DNA of 64,000 bases, from assembly GCF_030814655.1 (NCBI RefSeq), contig NZ_JAUSVK010000001.1, forward strand, positions 1,507,501 to 1,571,500, in the 5' to 3' direction. Positions 53,097 to 63,322 of this stretch are shown here, piece after piece. Both the position numbers and the translations under genes were made by a program. Numbering within the stretch: position 1 is the stretch's first letter; the number at the start of each line of letters is the position of its first letter. Source of the stretch: Labrys monachus. GTDB taxonomy: Bacteria > Pseudomonadota > Alphaproteobacteria > Rhizobiales > Labraceae. Under the pieces are notes generated by a model. The model worked only from the letters and a program-made list of their open reading frames with translations. It had not been told where the DNA came from and searched no databases.

Positions 53097-55157
53097 TCAG
53101 GCCGCGCCCGGGTTCAAAAGTCTACGGATCTCGGCGGCCACCTGCTCCTGCCGGTAGGGCTTCCCGATCCGGGGCAGGTCGAGGCTCCGGCCTTCGGGAA
53201 GCTCGGCATAGCCGGTGGCAAGCAGGACCGGCAGGCCCGGACGCAGCCTGCGGGTCGCGTCGGCCAGCTGCGCGCCGTTCATCCGCGGCATCGAATAGTC
53301 GGTGATCAGCAGGTCGACGGCGCGCCCGTTCCGCAGGATCTCGAGGGCGGCTTCGCCCGAATTGGCCTCGATGACCGCATGGCCGAGATCCTCGAGCATG
53401 TCGACCGTGCTCATCGCGATGAGCGCGTCGTCGTCCACCACCAGGATGGTATAGCTCGCCGGGCTGTCGTCGGGCGGCGGGGCGGTTTCCGGCGCCGGTT
53501 CCGCCTCCGGTGCCTCCGTCGCCACCGGGAGCCACAATTCGGCCCGGGTGCCGTTGCCGAGCTCGCTCGTCATCCGCAGCGCGCCGTTCAGCTGGATCAT
53601 CAGGCCGTGGATCATCGAGAGGCCGAGGCCCGTCCCCTTGCCGACTCCCTTGGTCGAGAAGAACGGTTCGGTGGCGCGTCTCAGCGTTTCCCCGGCCATG
53701 CCCTGGCCGGTATCGCCGACGATGAGCCGGACATAGCGCCCGGCCGGCAGGTCCTGCGCGGCGGCCGTCTCCGCGGGCTGGAGCGTGATCGAGAGCGATC
53801 CGCCGTCCGGCATGGCGTCCCGCGCATTGACCACCAGGTTGAGGACGGCGAGTTCGAGCTGGTTCACATCGACCATCACCGGCGGCAGGCCTGCGGGCAG
53901 GTCGAGATGCAGCTCGATTCCCGGCCCGAGCGACCGCTCGATCAGATCGGTCATGCCGCCGACCAGGCCGACGAGGTCCCTGGGCTCGGCTTTCAGGTCC
54001 TGCCGGCGGGCGAAGGCGAGCAGCCGCTGCGTCAGCGCCGCACCGCGCCTGGCGCCCTGCAGCGCGCCGTCGATGAGGCGGATGCCCTTGGCATCGTCGG
54101 GACTGTGCTTGCGCAGGAGTTCGAGATTGCCGAGCACGACCATCAGCAGGTTGTTGAAATCGTGGGCGACGCCACCCGTCAACTGCCCGATCATCTCCAT
54201 CTTCTGCACCTGGCGCAGCTGCTCCTCCGTCTTCTGCCGGTGCTCGATCTCGGCCAGCCTGGCGGCGTGCGCCTCCTTCAATTCGGCCGTGCGCTCGGCG
54301 ACACGTTCCTCCAGCGTTTCGTTGAGCTGCCGGAGCGTCGCCTCCGCCGTCTTGCGCTCGGTGATGTCCGAGGCGACGCCGACGAGCCGGGAGTTCGCGC
54401 CCGTCCTGTCGAGCACAAGCCTCGCCCGCAACTCCGCCCAATGGACTGTGCCGTCGGGCCACAGGATGCGGCTTTCCACTGCGAGATCCGTGCCTGTCCG
54501 CAGGCTCTCCCCGACGAGGGCGGCGACCCGGGACCGGTCGCCCGGGGGGAGGGCGGCGACGAGGTCGCGATAGGTGAAGGGGGCGTCGGCATCATCCCGC
54601 CCGAAGATCGCCCGGCAGGCCGGCGAGGTCGTGAGCTTGCGGGTGCCCAGCGCCAGCTCGATCGAGCCGAGGCGTCCGGCGACGAGCGCGGTCCGCAGCC
54701 GTTCCTCGCTCTCATGCAGTTCCTCGATGTGCCCGCGCGCCTCATATTGGCGCTGGCGGCTCTTGAGGGCGGTGCGGGCGAGGCTGATGAAGGTCGCCGG
54801 CCGGAACGGCCGTTCCAGGAAGGTGACGTTGCCCAGCAGTTCCGTGAGCCGGACCACGTCCTGGCTGGATTCGGGGCCTCCCCCCCGCAGGGTCAGGATG
54901 ATGAAGGGCAGGTCGGACCATGCCGGCTGCTCCTTCAGGAAGGCCACGATGTCACGCAGGTCCGCCGAGCGCAGCGCCTCTTCCGTCACGAGCGCGAAGG
55001 CGGCATCGTCCCGCAAGGCCTTCCCGAAAGCGGCGGTGTCGGCACAGATGACGGAGGGGATTCTGGCCTCGTCCAGCAGGGCGCTCGCCACCGACGCGTC
55101 GCGGCCCAGCGGCGCGTGGATGACCGCCTTGATGGAACCTGCGTTAGGAATGGTCAT
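53097..55157 (-). CDS. Hybrid histidine kinase with degenerate N-terminal receiver
   Basis: The 686-residue protein lacks membrane helices and is probably cytosolic. Order of domains: a receiver-like domain at 1-130 with no aspartate at the expected phosphorylation site (AAFALVTEEAL); a PAS domain at about 155-280 (RTALVAGRLGSIELALGTRK, ending VGVASDITERKTAEATL); a coiled coil; a HisKA domain with GGVAHDFNNLLMVVLGNLEL near 325; a HATPase domain with VVNARDAMPDGGSLSI and GKGTGLGLSMIHGLMIQLNG; and an intact C-terminal receiver with LLITDYSMPRMNG. Its ATG overlaps the KaiC-like gene by 14 bases, indicating co-translation and a shared pathway. Confidence 0.93.
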   Translation of the reverse strand: MTIPNAGSIKAVIHAPLGRDASVASALLDEARIPSVICADTAAFGKALRDDAAFALVTEEALRSADLRDIVAFLKEQPAWSDLPFIILTLRGGGPESSQDVVRLTELLGNVTFLERPFRPATFISLARTALKSRQRQYEARGHIEELHESEERLRTALVAGRLGSIELALGTRKLTTSPACRAIFGRDDADAPFTYRDLVAALPPGDRSRVAALVGESLRTGTDLAVESRILWPDGTVHWAELRARLVLDRTGANSRLVGVASDITERKTAEATLRQLNETLEERVAERTAELKEAHAARLAEIEHRQKTEEQLRQVQKMEMIGQLTGGVAHDFNNLLMVVLGNLELLRKHSPDDAKGIRLIDGALQGARRGAALTQRLLAFARRQDLKAEPRDLVGLVGGMTDLIERSLGPGIELHLDLPAGLPPVMVDVNQLELAVLNLVVNARDAMPDGGSLSITLQPAETAAAQDLPAGRYVRLIVGDTGQGMAGETLRRATEPFFSTKGVGKGTGLGLSMIHGLMIQLNGALRMTSELGNGTRAELWLPVATEAPEAEPAPETAPPPDDSPASYTILVVDDDALIAMSTVDMLEDLGHAVIEANSGEAALEILRNGRAVDLLITDYSMPRMNGAQLADATRRLRPGLPVLLATGYAELPEGRSLDLPRIGKPYRQEQVAAEIRRLLNPGAA

Positions 55158-56658
55158 CGCCCGGATTTTTCAGCTTCAGGAGCGGAGCTGCGTCGCCGAC
55201 GAAGGTCGGAACCCCGCGCAGAATGCCCTGGAAATCGCTGAGGGGCGCGCCGAGCACCAATCCGTTCCCGCCGATGCTGAACTCGCGGATCGTCTCTTCA
55301 TGCCGGCCCGTCCGCTTCTTGATGATCGAAACGGCGCGGCGAACCCGCCCCAGCGCCTCGAAATAGCGAAGGAGAATGACGGTATCGGCCAGATAGGTCA
55401 CATCGACGGGTGCCTTCATGTCGCCGACGAGGCCGTGCTGGGCCACGGTGAGAAAGGTGTTCGCTCCCTGTCGGTTGAGATATTGCATGAGCTCGTGGAT
55501 GTGGAGAACGAGCGAATTCTCCTCGGGCATGGCCGCCTGGTAGCCGTTGAGGCTGTCGATCACCACCGTCTTGGCCTGCGATTTGCCGACCCGGTCGCGG
55601 ACGCGATGGGCGAACTCGCCCGGCGACAGTTCCGCGGCATCGACCTGCTCGATGTTCAAGGCGCCGGCATCGCGCATCGCTTCGAGGTCGAAGCCCATCG
55701 CGGCGGTCCGGTCGAACAGCAGGCTCAGTTCCTCGTCGAAGATGAAGATGGCGGCCTTCTCGCCCCGCCGGATCGCAGCGGAGACGAACTGCAGGGCGAA
55801 GGTGCTCTTGCCCGTGCCTGCCGGTCCGAGGATCAGCGTGCTCGAACCCTGTTCGATGCCGCCGCCGAGCAGCGCATCGAAGCCCGGAATATCGCTCTTC
55901 ACCTGGTGGCGCGCGAAGCTCGTCCGGTGCTCCGCCGCGACGAGCCGCGGAAACACCATGACGCCGCCGGTCTTGATGGCGAAGTCGTGATATCCGCCCC
56001 GAAAGGCCTGGCCGCGATATTTCAGGATGCGCAGGCGCCGGCGTTCGGCGCCGTAGTCGGGCGCCAGCTCCTCCAATTGGACGACGCCGTGCACCACGCT
56101 GTGCGCCGTCTTGTCCGACAGTTCCGAGGTCAGATCGTCGAGCAGCAGGATCGTGGTGGAGTGCCGGGCGAAATAATGCTTGAGCGCCAGGATCTGCCGC
56201 CTGTACCGCAGCGAGTTCTGGGCGAGAAGGCGGATCTCGGAAAGGCTGTCGATGACCACCCGGCTCGGCCGTACCCGCTCGAACGTCTCGAAGATGAGTT
56301 TCGTGGTCTCGCCGAGCTCGAGGTCGGACGAGTAGAGCAGGCTCTGCTCCCGGCCGGCGTCGAACAGGCTTTCGGGCGGCACCAGCTCGAAGATCCCGAT
56401 ATTGTCGTCGAGCGTCCATCCATGCGAGGCGGCGCCCGCCCGCAGCTCGCGCTCGGTCTCCGAAAGCGTGATGTAGAGGCAGCGCTCTCCGGCCCGGGCC
56501 CCTTCGAGCATGAAACGGAGCGCGATCGTCGTCTTTCCGGTTCCGGGGTTGCCCTCCAGCAGGAAGGCGTGGCCCCGCGAAAGGCCGCCTCCCAGCACGT
56601 CGTCGAGGCCCGGGACACCGATCCGGGCCTTGTCGGGATCGATGCTGTCGGTGTTCAT
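55144..56658 (-). CDS. KaiC-like double-domain ATPase
   Basis: The 504-residue protein has two RecA/KaiC domains. CI starts KARIGVPGLDDVLGGGLSRG, with Walker A EGNPGTGKTT at 35-44 and IVIDSLSEIRLL-type Walker B (VVIDSLSEIRLLAQ). CII starts KSDIPGFDALLGGGIEQGSS, Walker A GPAGTGKSTF near 270 and Walker B VVIDSLNGYQAAMP. The CI pair that is Glu-Glu in cyanobacterial KaiC is Ser66-Glu67 here, and the CII phospho-site region reads APVDVTYLADTVILLRYF, where Ser-Thr become Thr-Tyr by my alignment. No kaiA or kaiB is present. The ATG at 56658 is chosen over a frame to 56691. It forms an operon with the hybrid kinase. Confidence 0.93.
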   Translation of the reverse strand: MNTDSIDPDKARIGVPGLDDVLGGGLSRGHAFLLEGNPGTGKTTIALRFMLEGARAGERCLYITLSETERELRAGAASHGWTLDDNIGIFELVPPESLFDAGREQSLLYSSDLELGETTKLIFETFERVRPSRVVIDSLSEIRLLAQNSLRYRRQILALKHYFARHSTTILLLDDLTSELSDKTAHSVVHGVVQLEELAPDYGAERRRLRILKYRGQAFRGGYHDFAIKTGGVMVFPRLVAAEHRTSFARHQVKSDIPGFDALLGGGIEQGSSTLILGPAGTGKSTFALQFVSAAIRRGEKAAIFIFDEELSLLFDRTAAMGFDLEAMRDAGALNIEQVDAAELSPGEFAHRVRDRVGKSQAKTVVIDSLNGYQAAMPEENSLVLHIHELMQYLNRQGANTFLTVAQHGLVGDMKAPVDVTYLADTVILLRYFEALGRVRRAVSIIKKRTGRHEETIREFSIGGNGLVLGAPLSDFQGILRGVPTFVGDAAPLLKLKNPGDDHS

Positions 56659-56844
56659 CCTCGGCTCCGGTTCGTTTGCGGCGGGGCGCACGGATCACCC
56701 TATGGTATCGTTCGGAACCATCGGGGCCCGGGCGCAGCGAAGCCTTAACGCGGCAGCACGGCATCCGGATCGCCCGGCCGATGCGATTTCAGCAAAAATA
56801 TTCACGTCCGGAGCAAGGACGGGCGAGCTGGCGGCCTAACCTCG

Positions 56845-59514
<2,670 letters not shown>

Positions 59515-59863
59515 GCACCCTCAAGATAAGCCGCTTGCGAGATCCGCGGCGTGCCGGCTTCGGGAACGCGGGCGGCTCATGCCGCGACGCAGATCCGCGA
59601 TGCCGTTTCGGCCCGCGGAGGCTGTTCACAGGAGCCAGTCGAATTCAATTCGGAAAATATCGGTTCCGATGGCTCGCGCGATAACAAAATATATCGAAGT
59701 ATGAATTCGATATTGTGTAGCATCGATGATGGTAGCGCTGTCGTACCCCGGCGCCGCGCCGTCCGGATCGTCTTTTCGGAACGAACGCCTCGCGGGGCGG
59801 CAAGTCGGGCCGGCAGGGCGGCGCCTGCGGCATCGGGCCGCGCCGCCCGTCGGCGGAAGGTCC
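59515..59863. other. Non-coding gap upstream of ppdK
   Basis: This 349-bp stretch lies between the LysR stop (59864) and the ppdK start (59514), both on the minus strand. It holds no supported gene. An AT-rich segment at about 59635-59720 is the likeliest place for the ppdK promoter; I cannot name a specific hexamer pair with confidence. Confidence 0.55.
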
Positions 59864-60721
59864 TCACGCCAGGCCGCGCCGGCTGTAGCGGGCGATGAAC
59901 CGCGCCAGATAATCGGCTTCGGCCGAAGCTGCGGACTGGGCATAGAGCCCCACATCGATGCGGACCGGCACCGGAAGACCGGCCGCGCGGTCCAGGATGC
60001 GGCAATCCTCCGGTATGGTATCGCAGATCATCGGGCCGATACCGATGCCGACCCGCACGGCGGTCACCATGGCGACCAGCGTCGAGGCCTCGCAGACGAT
60101 CTTCCACTGGATGTCGCGGTCGGCCAGCGCGGCCATGGCCGCCGTGCGCCAGGGGCACGATTCCTCGAACATGATGATCGGCAGCGACGTCCCCGCGGAA
60201 ACGGCGATATCGGAGCGCACCACCCACAGCAGTTCCTCGCCCCATACCAGCATCGGCTTGCGGTTGACCTGGGATACGTCGCAGACGACGACATCGAGCT
60301 TCTGGTTCTCGAACATCGCCGCCAGGCGCTTGTTCGGCTCGACGATGATGTCGATATCGACCTTCGGATTCTGGTCGCGGAACGCCTTGAGGATGTGGAT
60401 CAGCCGGGTGGCGGCAAAATCCTCCACTACGCCCAGCCTGACCCGCCCTTCGATCTGGCTGTTCTGCAGGCGCTTGCCGATCTCCTCGTTGAGCGAAAGG
60501 ATCTCGCGCGCATAGGCCGTCAACAATTGGCCGTCGGCCGTGATGGTGAGCCCCTTGGAGGAGCGCTCGAAGAGCCGGGTGCCGACGAGCCCCTCCAGCT
60601 TGCGGATCTGCATGCTCACGGCCGCCTGCGTGCGGCCCAGCGCCGCGGCGGTGCCGTTCACCGTTCCGATCTCGGCCACGGTGAGAAAGGCACGCAAAAG
60701 GTAGGGGTCGAAATATATCAT
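59864..60721 (-). CDS. LysR-family transcriptional regulator
   Basis: The 285-residue regulator begins MIYFDPYLLRAFLTVAEIGT and has the LysR helix-turn-helix GRTQAAVSMQIRKLEGLVGT, then an effector domain with EGRVRLGVVEDFAATRLIHI. It is divergent from the ureohydrolase and polyamine-type importer and a strong palindrome lies between, with a half site touching its own start codon. It likely activates that operon in response to the imported or cleaved compound and represses itself. Confidence 0.93.
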   Translation of the reverse strand: MIYFDPYLLRAFLTVAEIGTVNGTAAALGRTQAAVSMQIRKLEGLVGTRLFERSSKGLTITADGQLLTAYAREILSLNEEIGKRLQNSQIEGRVRLGVVEDFAATRLIHILKAFRDQNPKVDIDIIVEPNKRLAAMFENQKLDVVVCDVSQVNRKPMLVWGEELLWVVRSDIAVSAGTSLPIIMFEESCPWRTAAMAALADRDIQWKIVCEASTLVAMVTAVRVGIGIGPMICDTIPEDCRILDRAAGLPVPVRIDVGLYAQSAASAEADYLARFIARYSRRGLA

Positions 60722-60819
60722 TCAATTTCTCTTATAGCGACGTCACCGCCTCGGCCTCAGGACGGTTGCCTGATTTTTGGTCATTCCTCCATGAAATTGA
60801 GTAGTTTCGAGTCAATTTC
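60722..60819. promoter_or_regulatory. Palindromic LysR-type operator with extra half site
   Basis: GAAATTGA at 60793-60800 and TCAATTTC at 60812-60819 are perfect inverted repeats with an 11-base spacer. The same TCAATTTC occurs at 60722-60729, directly above the LysR start codon. Three identical half sites in a divergent gap fit a LysR activation/autoregulation site. The 60860-60905 stretch is AT-rich and could hold the promoter of the ureohydrolase gene. Binding is inferred. Confidence 0.6.
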
Positions 60820-61002
60820 TGCGGTGGACGGAAGAAGGCAGCGGCACGGCCATCGGGCGGCCGTATCATTCATTTTTAATTATACCCCGTCTACATTTTT
60901 CGATCTATGTCGGGACGGACCGGAATGGCATCGTCGATCCGCCATGAACCCTGCTTCTCACGCCTGCCGCGAGGCATGCCCTGAGCCGATGTGACGAGAC
61001 CG

Positions 61003-62067
61003 ATGCCGCTTGAGACTTCCGCCCTCGACCGTCTGCGCGAGCGCTATGCCGATGCCGGAGGCGGCGACATTCACGATCCCCACTTCCGCGAGGTGGCGCG
61101 GCGGATATTTCGTGATTCCGAGAGCCGGAAATGGCCCTTCGCCGATCCCGCGACGCTGCTCGACGCGTCCTTCATAGCCGGCGGCCTCAGGCCTGAGATT
61201 CTCGCCGCGCTGGATGTCGCCCTTATCGGCGTGCCGATGGATCTCGGCGTCACCAACCGTAACGGCGCCCGCTTCGGGCCGCGGGCGGTGCGGGCGATCG
61301 ACCGCGTCGGCCCGTATGAGCACGTCCTGCGCACCGCACCGATGGGTGTGCTGCGGGTGGCGGATGTCGGCGACGTGCCGATGCGCAGCCGGTTCAGCCT
61401 GAGCGAATGCCACGCCGACATCGAAGCGTGCTACCGCATGATCGCCGAGACGCCCGCCATTCCCCTGTCGGTCGGCGGGGACCATTCGATCACGGGATCG
61501 ATCTTGATGGGGCTGGGCGCCCGCCGGCCCGTAGGCCTCATTCAGATCGACGCCCATTGCGACACCGCCGGAGCCTATGAGGGATCGAAATTCCATCATG
61601 GCGGTCCGTTCCGCGAAGCCGTGCTGGCCGGTGTCCTCGATCCCACGCGCACGGTACAGATCGGCATCCGCGGCGGCGCGGAGTATCTGTGGGAGTTCTC
61701 CTACGAATCCGGCATGACGGTGATCCACGCCGAGGAGGTCGTCGAGATGGGCATCCCGGCCGTGATCGAGCGGGCTCGGCGGGTGGTCGGCGACGGCCCG
61801 ACCTATGTCACCTTCGACGTGGACAGCCTCGACCCCGCCTTCGCACCCGGCACCGGCACGCCGGAGATCGGAGGCTTGCTGCCGCGCGAGGCCCTGCAGC
61901 TGCTGCGCGGCTTCGCCGGCCTGGACATCATCGGCGGCGACGTCGTCGAAGTCGCCCCGCAATATGACTCCACGACCAATACGGCGCATATCGCGGCACA
62001 GGTGCTTTTCGAGTTGCTGTGCCTCGTCGCGCTCAAGAATGACGGCGGCACGCCGCATCGACCATGA
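61003..62067 (+). CDS. Ureohydrolase (agmatinase/guanidinobutyrase-like)
   Basis: Ureohydrolases cleave guanidino compounds to an amine and urea with two manganese ions. The product has VPMDLGVTNRNGARFGPRAV near residue 80, the metal motifs SVGGDHSITGS, QIDAHCDTAGAYEGSKFHHG and TFDVDSLDPAFAPGTGTPE, and the C-terminal GGDVVEVAPQYDSTTNTAHI, all as in agmatinase-type enzymes. The precise substrate (agmatine, guanidinobutyrate, guanidinopropionate) cannot be decided by eye. I use the ATG at 61003; a GTG at 60991 is possible. It is followed by a polyamine-type importer and faces the LysR gene. Confidence 0.93.
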   Translation: MPLETSALDRLRERYADAGGGDIHDPHFREVARRIFRDSESRKWPFADPATLLDASFIAGGLRPEILAALDVALIGVPMDLGVTNRNGARFGPRAVRAIDRVGPYEHVLRTAPMGVLRVADVGDVPMRSRFSLSECHADIEACYRMIAETPAIPLSVGGDHSITGSILMGLGARRPVGLIQIDAHCDTAGAYEGSKFHHGGPFREAVLAGVLDPTRTVQIGIRGGAEYLWEFSYESGMTVIHAEEVVEMGIPAVIERARRVVGDGPTYVTFDVDSLDPAFAPGTGTPEIGGLLPREALQLLRGFAGLDIIGGDVVEVAPQYDSTTNTAHIAAQVLFELLCLVALKNDGGTPHRP

Positions 62068-62099
62068 ACGATCAGTCTTCAGAAGGGGTATAAAAGATC

Positions 62100-63245
62100 A
62101 TGGCTAAATTCGAAGGAAGAGGTTTGTTCGCCGACAGGATCTCGCGGCGCGGCTTCATCAAGACCGGCGCGCTCGTCGGCCTGGGCGTTTCGGCCGGGCT
62201 GTCGTTCGACGCCGCCAAGGCGGCCGACGGCGGCGTGCTCAACCTGCTGAGCTGGCCCGGGCACGCCAGCCCCGAGGTCGTCGGCGGCTTCGAGAAGCAG
62301 TACAACGTGAAGGTCCAGGCCAAGGAATATACCGGCGGCGAAGAGATGATGGCGCTGCTGCAATCCTCGCCACCCGGTACCTTCGACGTGGTGCTGACCG
62401 ACGCCGAATATGTGACGATGCTGGCGAAGGCGGGGCAGATCGACGCGCTCGATCCCGCGCAATATCCGCTGAACGACTTCTGGCCGCAGTTCCAGAAATT
62501 CCCGCTGCATTGGGAGGGCGGCAAGCTCTACTCGCTGATCAACAGCTTCGGATATCTCGGGCTCGTCTACAACAACACCAAGCTCTCCGCGGAGGAGGCC
62601 AAGTCCTACAAGGTGATGTGGGACGGCAAGGTGACGAAGAAGGTCGGCATGTATGATTGGTACCTGCCGAACATGTCGTGCCTGAGCATGTATAACGGCA
62701 ACCGTCCTCCCTACGACGTCGACAAGGCGAAGTTCGCCAAGCTGAGCGACACGCTGATGTCGCTCTCCCCGCAGATGTCCGGGATCGGGCCGTGGTCGTC
62801 GGTGTTCTCCTCGCTGACCAATGGCGAGGCCTGGGTGATGCCGGGGGTTGGCGCCTGGGCGGCTATCCTGCTGCAGAAGAACGGCGTGCCGGTGGTGGCC
62901 AGCATTCCCGACGAGGGCGGCGTGCAATGGACCGAATCGCTGTCGATCGTATCGTCCTCGGCCAACAAGGACCTGGCGGTGAAGTTCCTGCAATACCGGG
63001 CCTCCTCGGCCGGACAGGTGCAGACCGCGACCAAGTCCTCCTATGTCGCCTCCATGCCGAGCAAGGCCGGCTGGAAGCTGCTGAACGAGACCGATCCCAA
63101 GATGGCCGATCTGCTCGAGCACCGCTTCGACAAGCGCAACGTGATGAACGAGATCACCGACGGCAAGATCGAGATCCGCGGCCTGCCGACCCAGCAGACG
63201 ATCGAGGACTGGACGGACGTGTGGACTCGCTTCAAGAACGCCTGA
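62100..63245 (+). CDS. PotD-like periplasmic binding protein
   Basis: The 381-residue protein has a Tat-type signal (ISRRGFIKTGALVGLGVSAG) and a spermidine/putrescine-class binding-protein fold, with GGVLNLLSWPGHASPEVVGG, AKEYTGGEEMMALLQSS, FDVVLTDAEYVTMLAKAGQI, NSFGYLGLVYNNTKLS and GEAWVMPGVGAWAAILLQKN. AGAAGGGG precedes the ATG by a short AT-rich spacer. The ligand is likely a small cation; the ureohydrolase next to it suggests a guanidino compound. Confidence 0.92.
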   Translation: MAKFEGRGLFADRISRRGFIKTGALVGLGVSAGLSFDAAKAADGGVLNLLSWPGHASPEVVGGFEKQYNVKVQAKEYTGGEEMMALLQSSPPGTFDVVLTDAEYVTMLAKAGQIDALDPAQYPLNDFWPQFQKFPLHWEGGKLYSLINSFGYLGLVYNNTKLSAEEAKSYKVMWDGKVTKKVGMYDWYLPNMSCLSMYNGNRPPYDVDKAKFAKLSDTLMSLSPQMSGIGPWSSVFSSLTNGEAWVMPGVGAWAAILLQKNGVPVVASIPDEGGVQWTESLSIVSSSANKDLAVKFLQYRASSAGQVQTATKSSYVASMPSKAGWKLLNETDPKMADLLEHRFDKRNVMNEITDGKIEIRGLPTQQTIEDWTDVWTRFKNA

Positions 63246-63252
63246 GATAAAG

Positions 63253-63289
63253 GCGCGGCAGGCCGTCCAACCGGGTTGGCCTGCCGCGC
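63253..63289 (+). terminator. 12-bp intercistronic hairpin between binding protein and permease
   Basis: GCGCGGCAGGCC at 63253-63264 pairs perfectly with 63278-63289 across a 13-base loop that itself contains CCAACC/GGTTGG symmetry. It begins seven bases after the binding-protein stop, 34 bases before the permease ATG. Such hairpins often protect the upstream message or partly terminate it, giving excess binding protein. Confidence 0.65.
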
Positions 63290-63322
63290 ATCGTCGTTTC
63301 CTTCCTCGAGGTGAGATCGCAG

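Noticed and set aside
52623-55241. An 872-codon plus-strand frame opposite the hybrid histidine kinase.
   Set aside because: Antisense shadow of a kinase with all its motifs on the minus strand; no ribosome-binding site or domain of its own.
53097-56658. A true circadian clock locus.
   Set aside because: Neither kaiA nor kaiB is visible and the phospho-site residues seem changed, so only a KaiC-like signalling role is supported.
56659-56844. An EcfG (general stress) promoter upstream of the KaiC-like gene.
   Set aside because: A GGAAC-like string exists at about 56714 but on the wrong strand for this gene, and no matching -10 element was seen in the right orientation.
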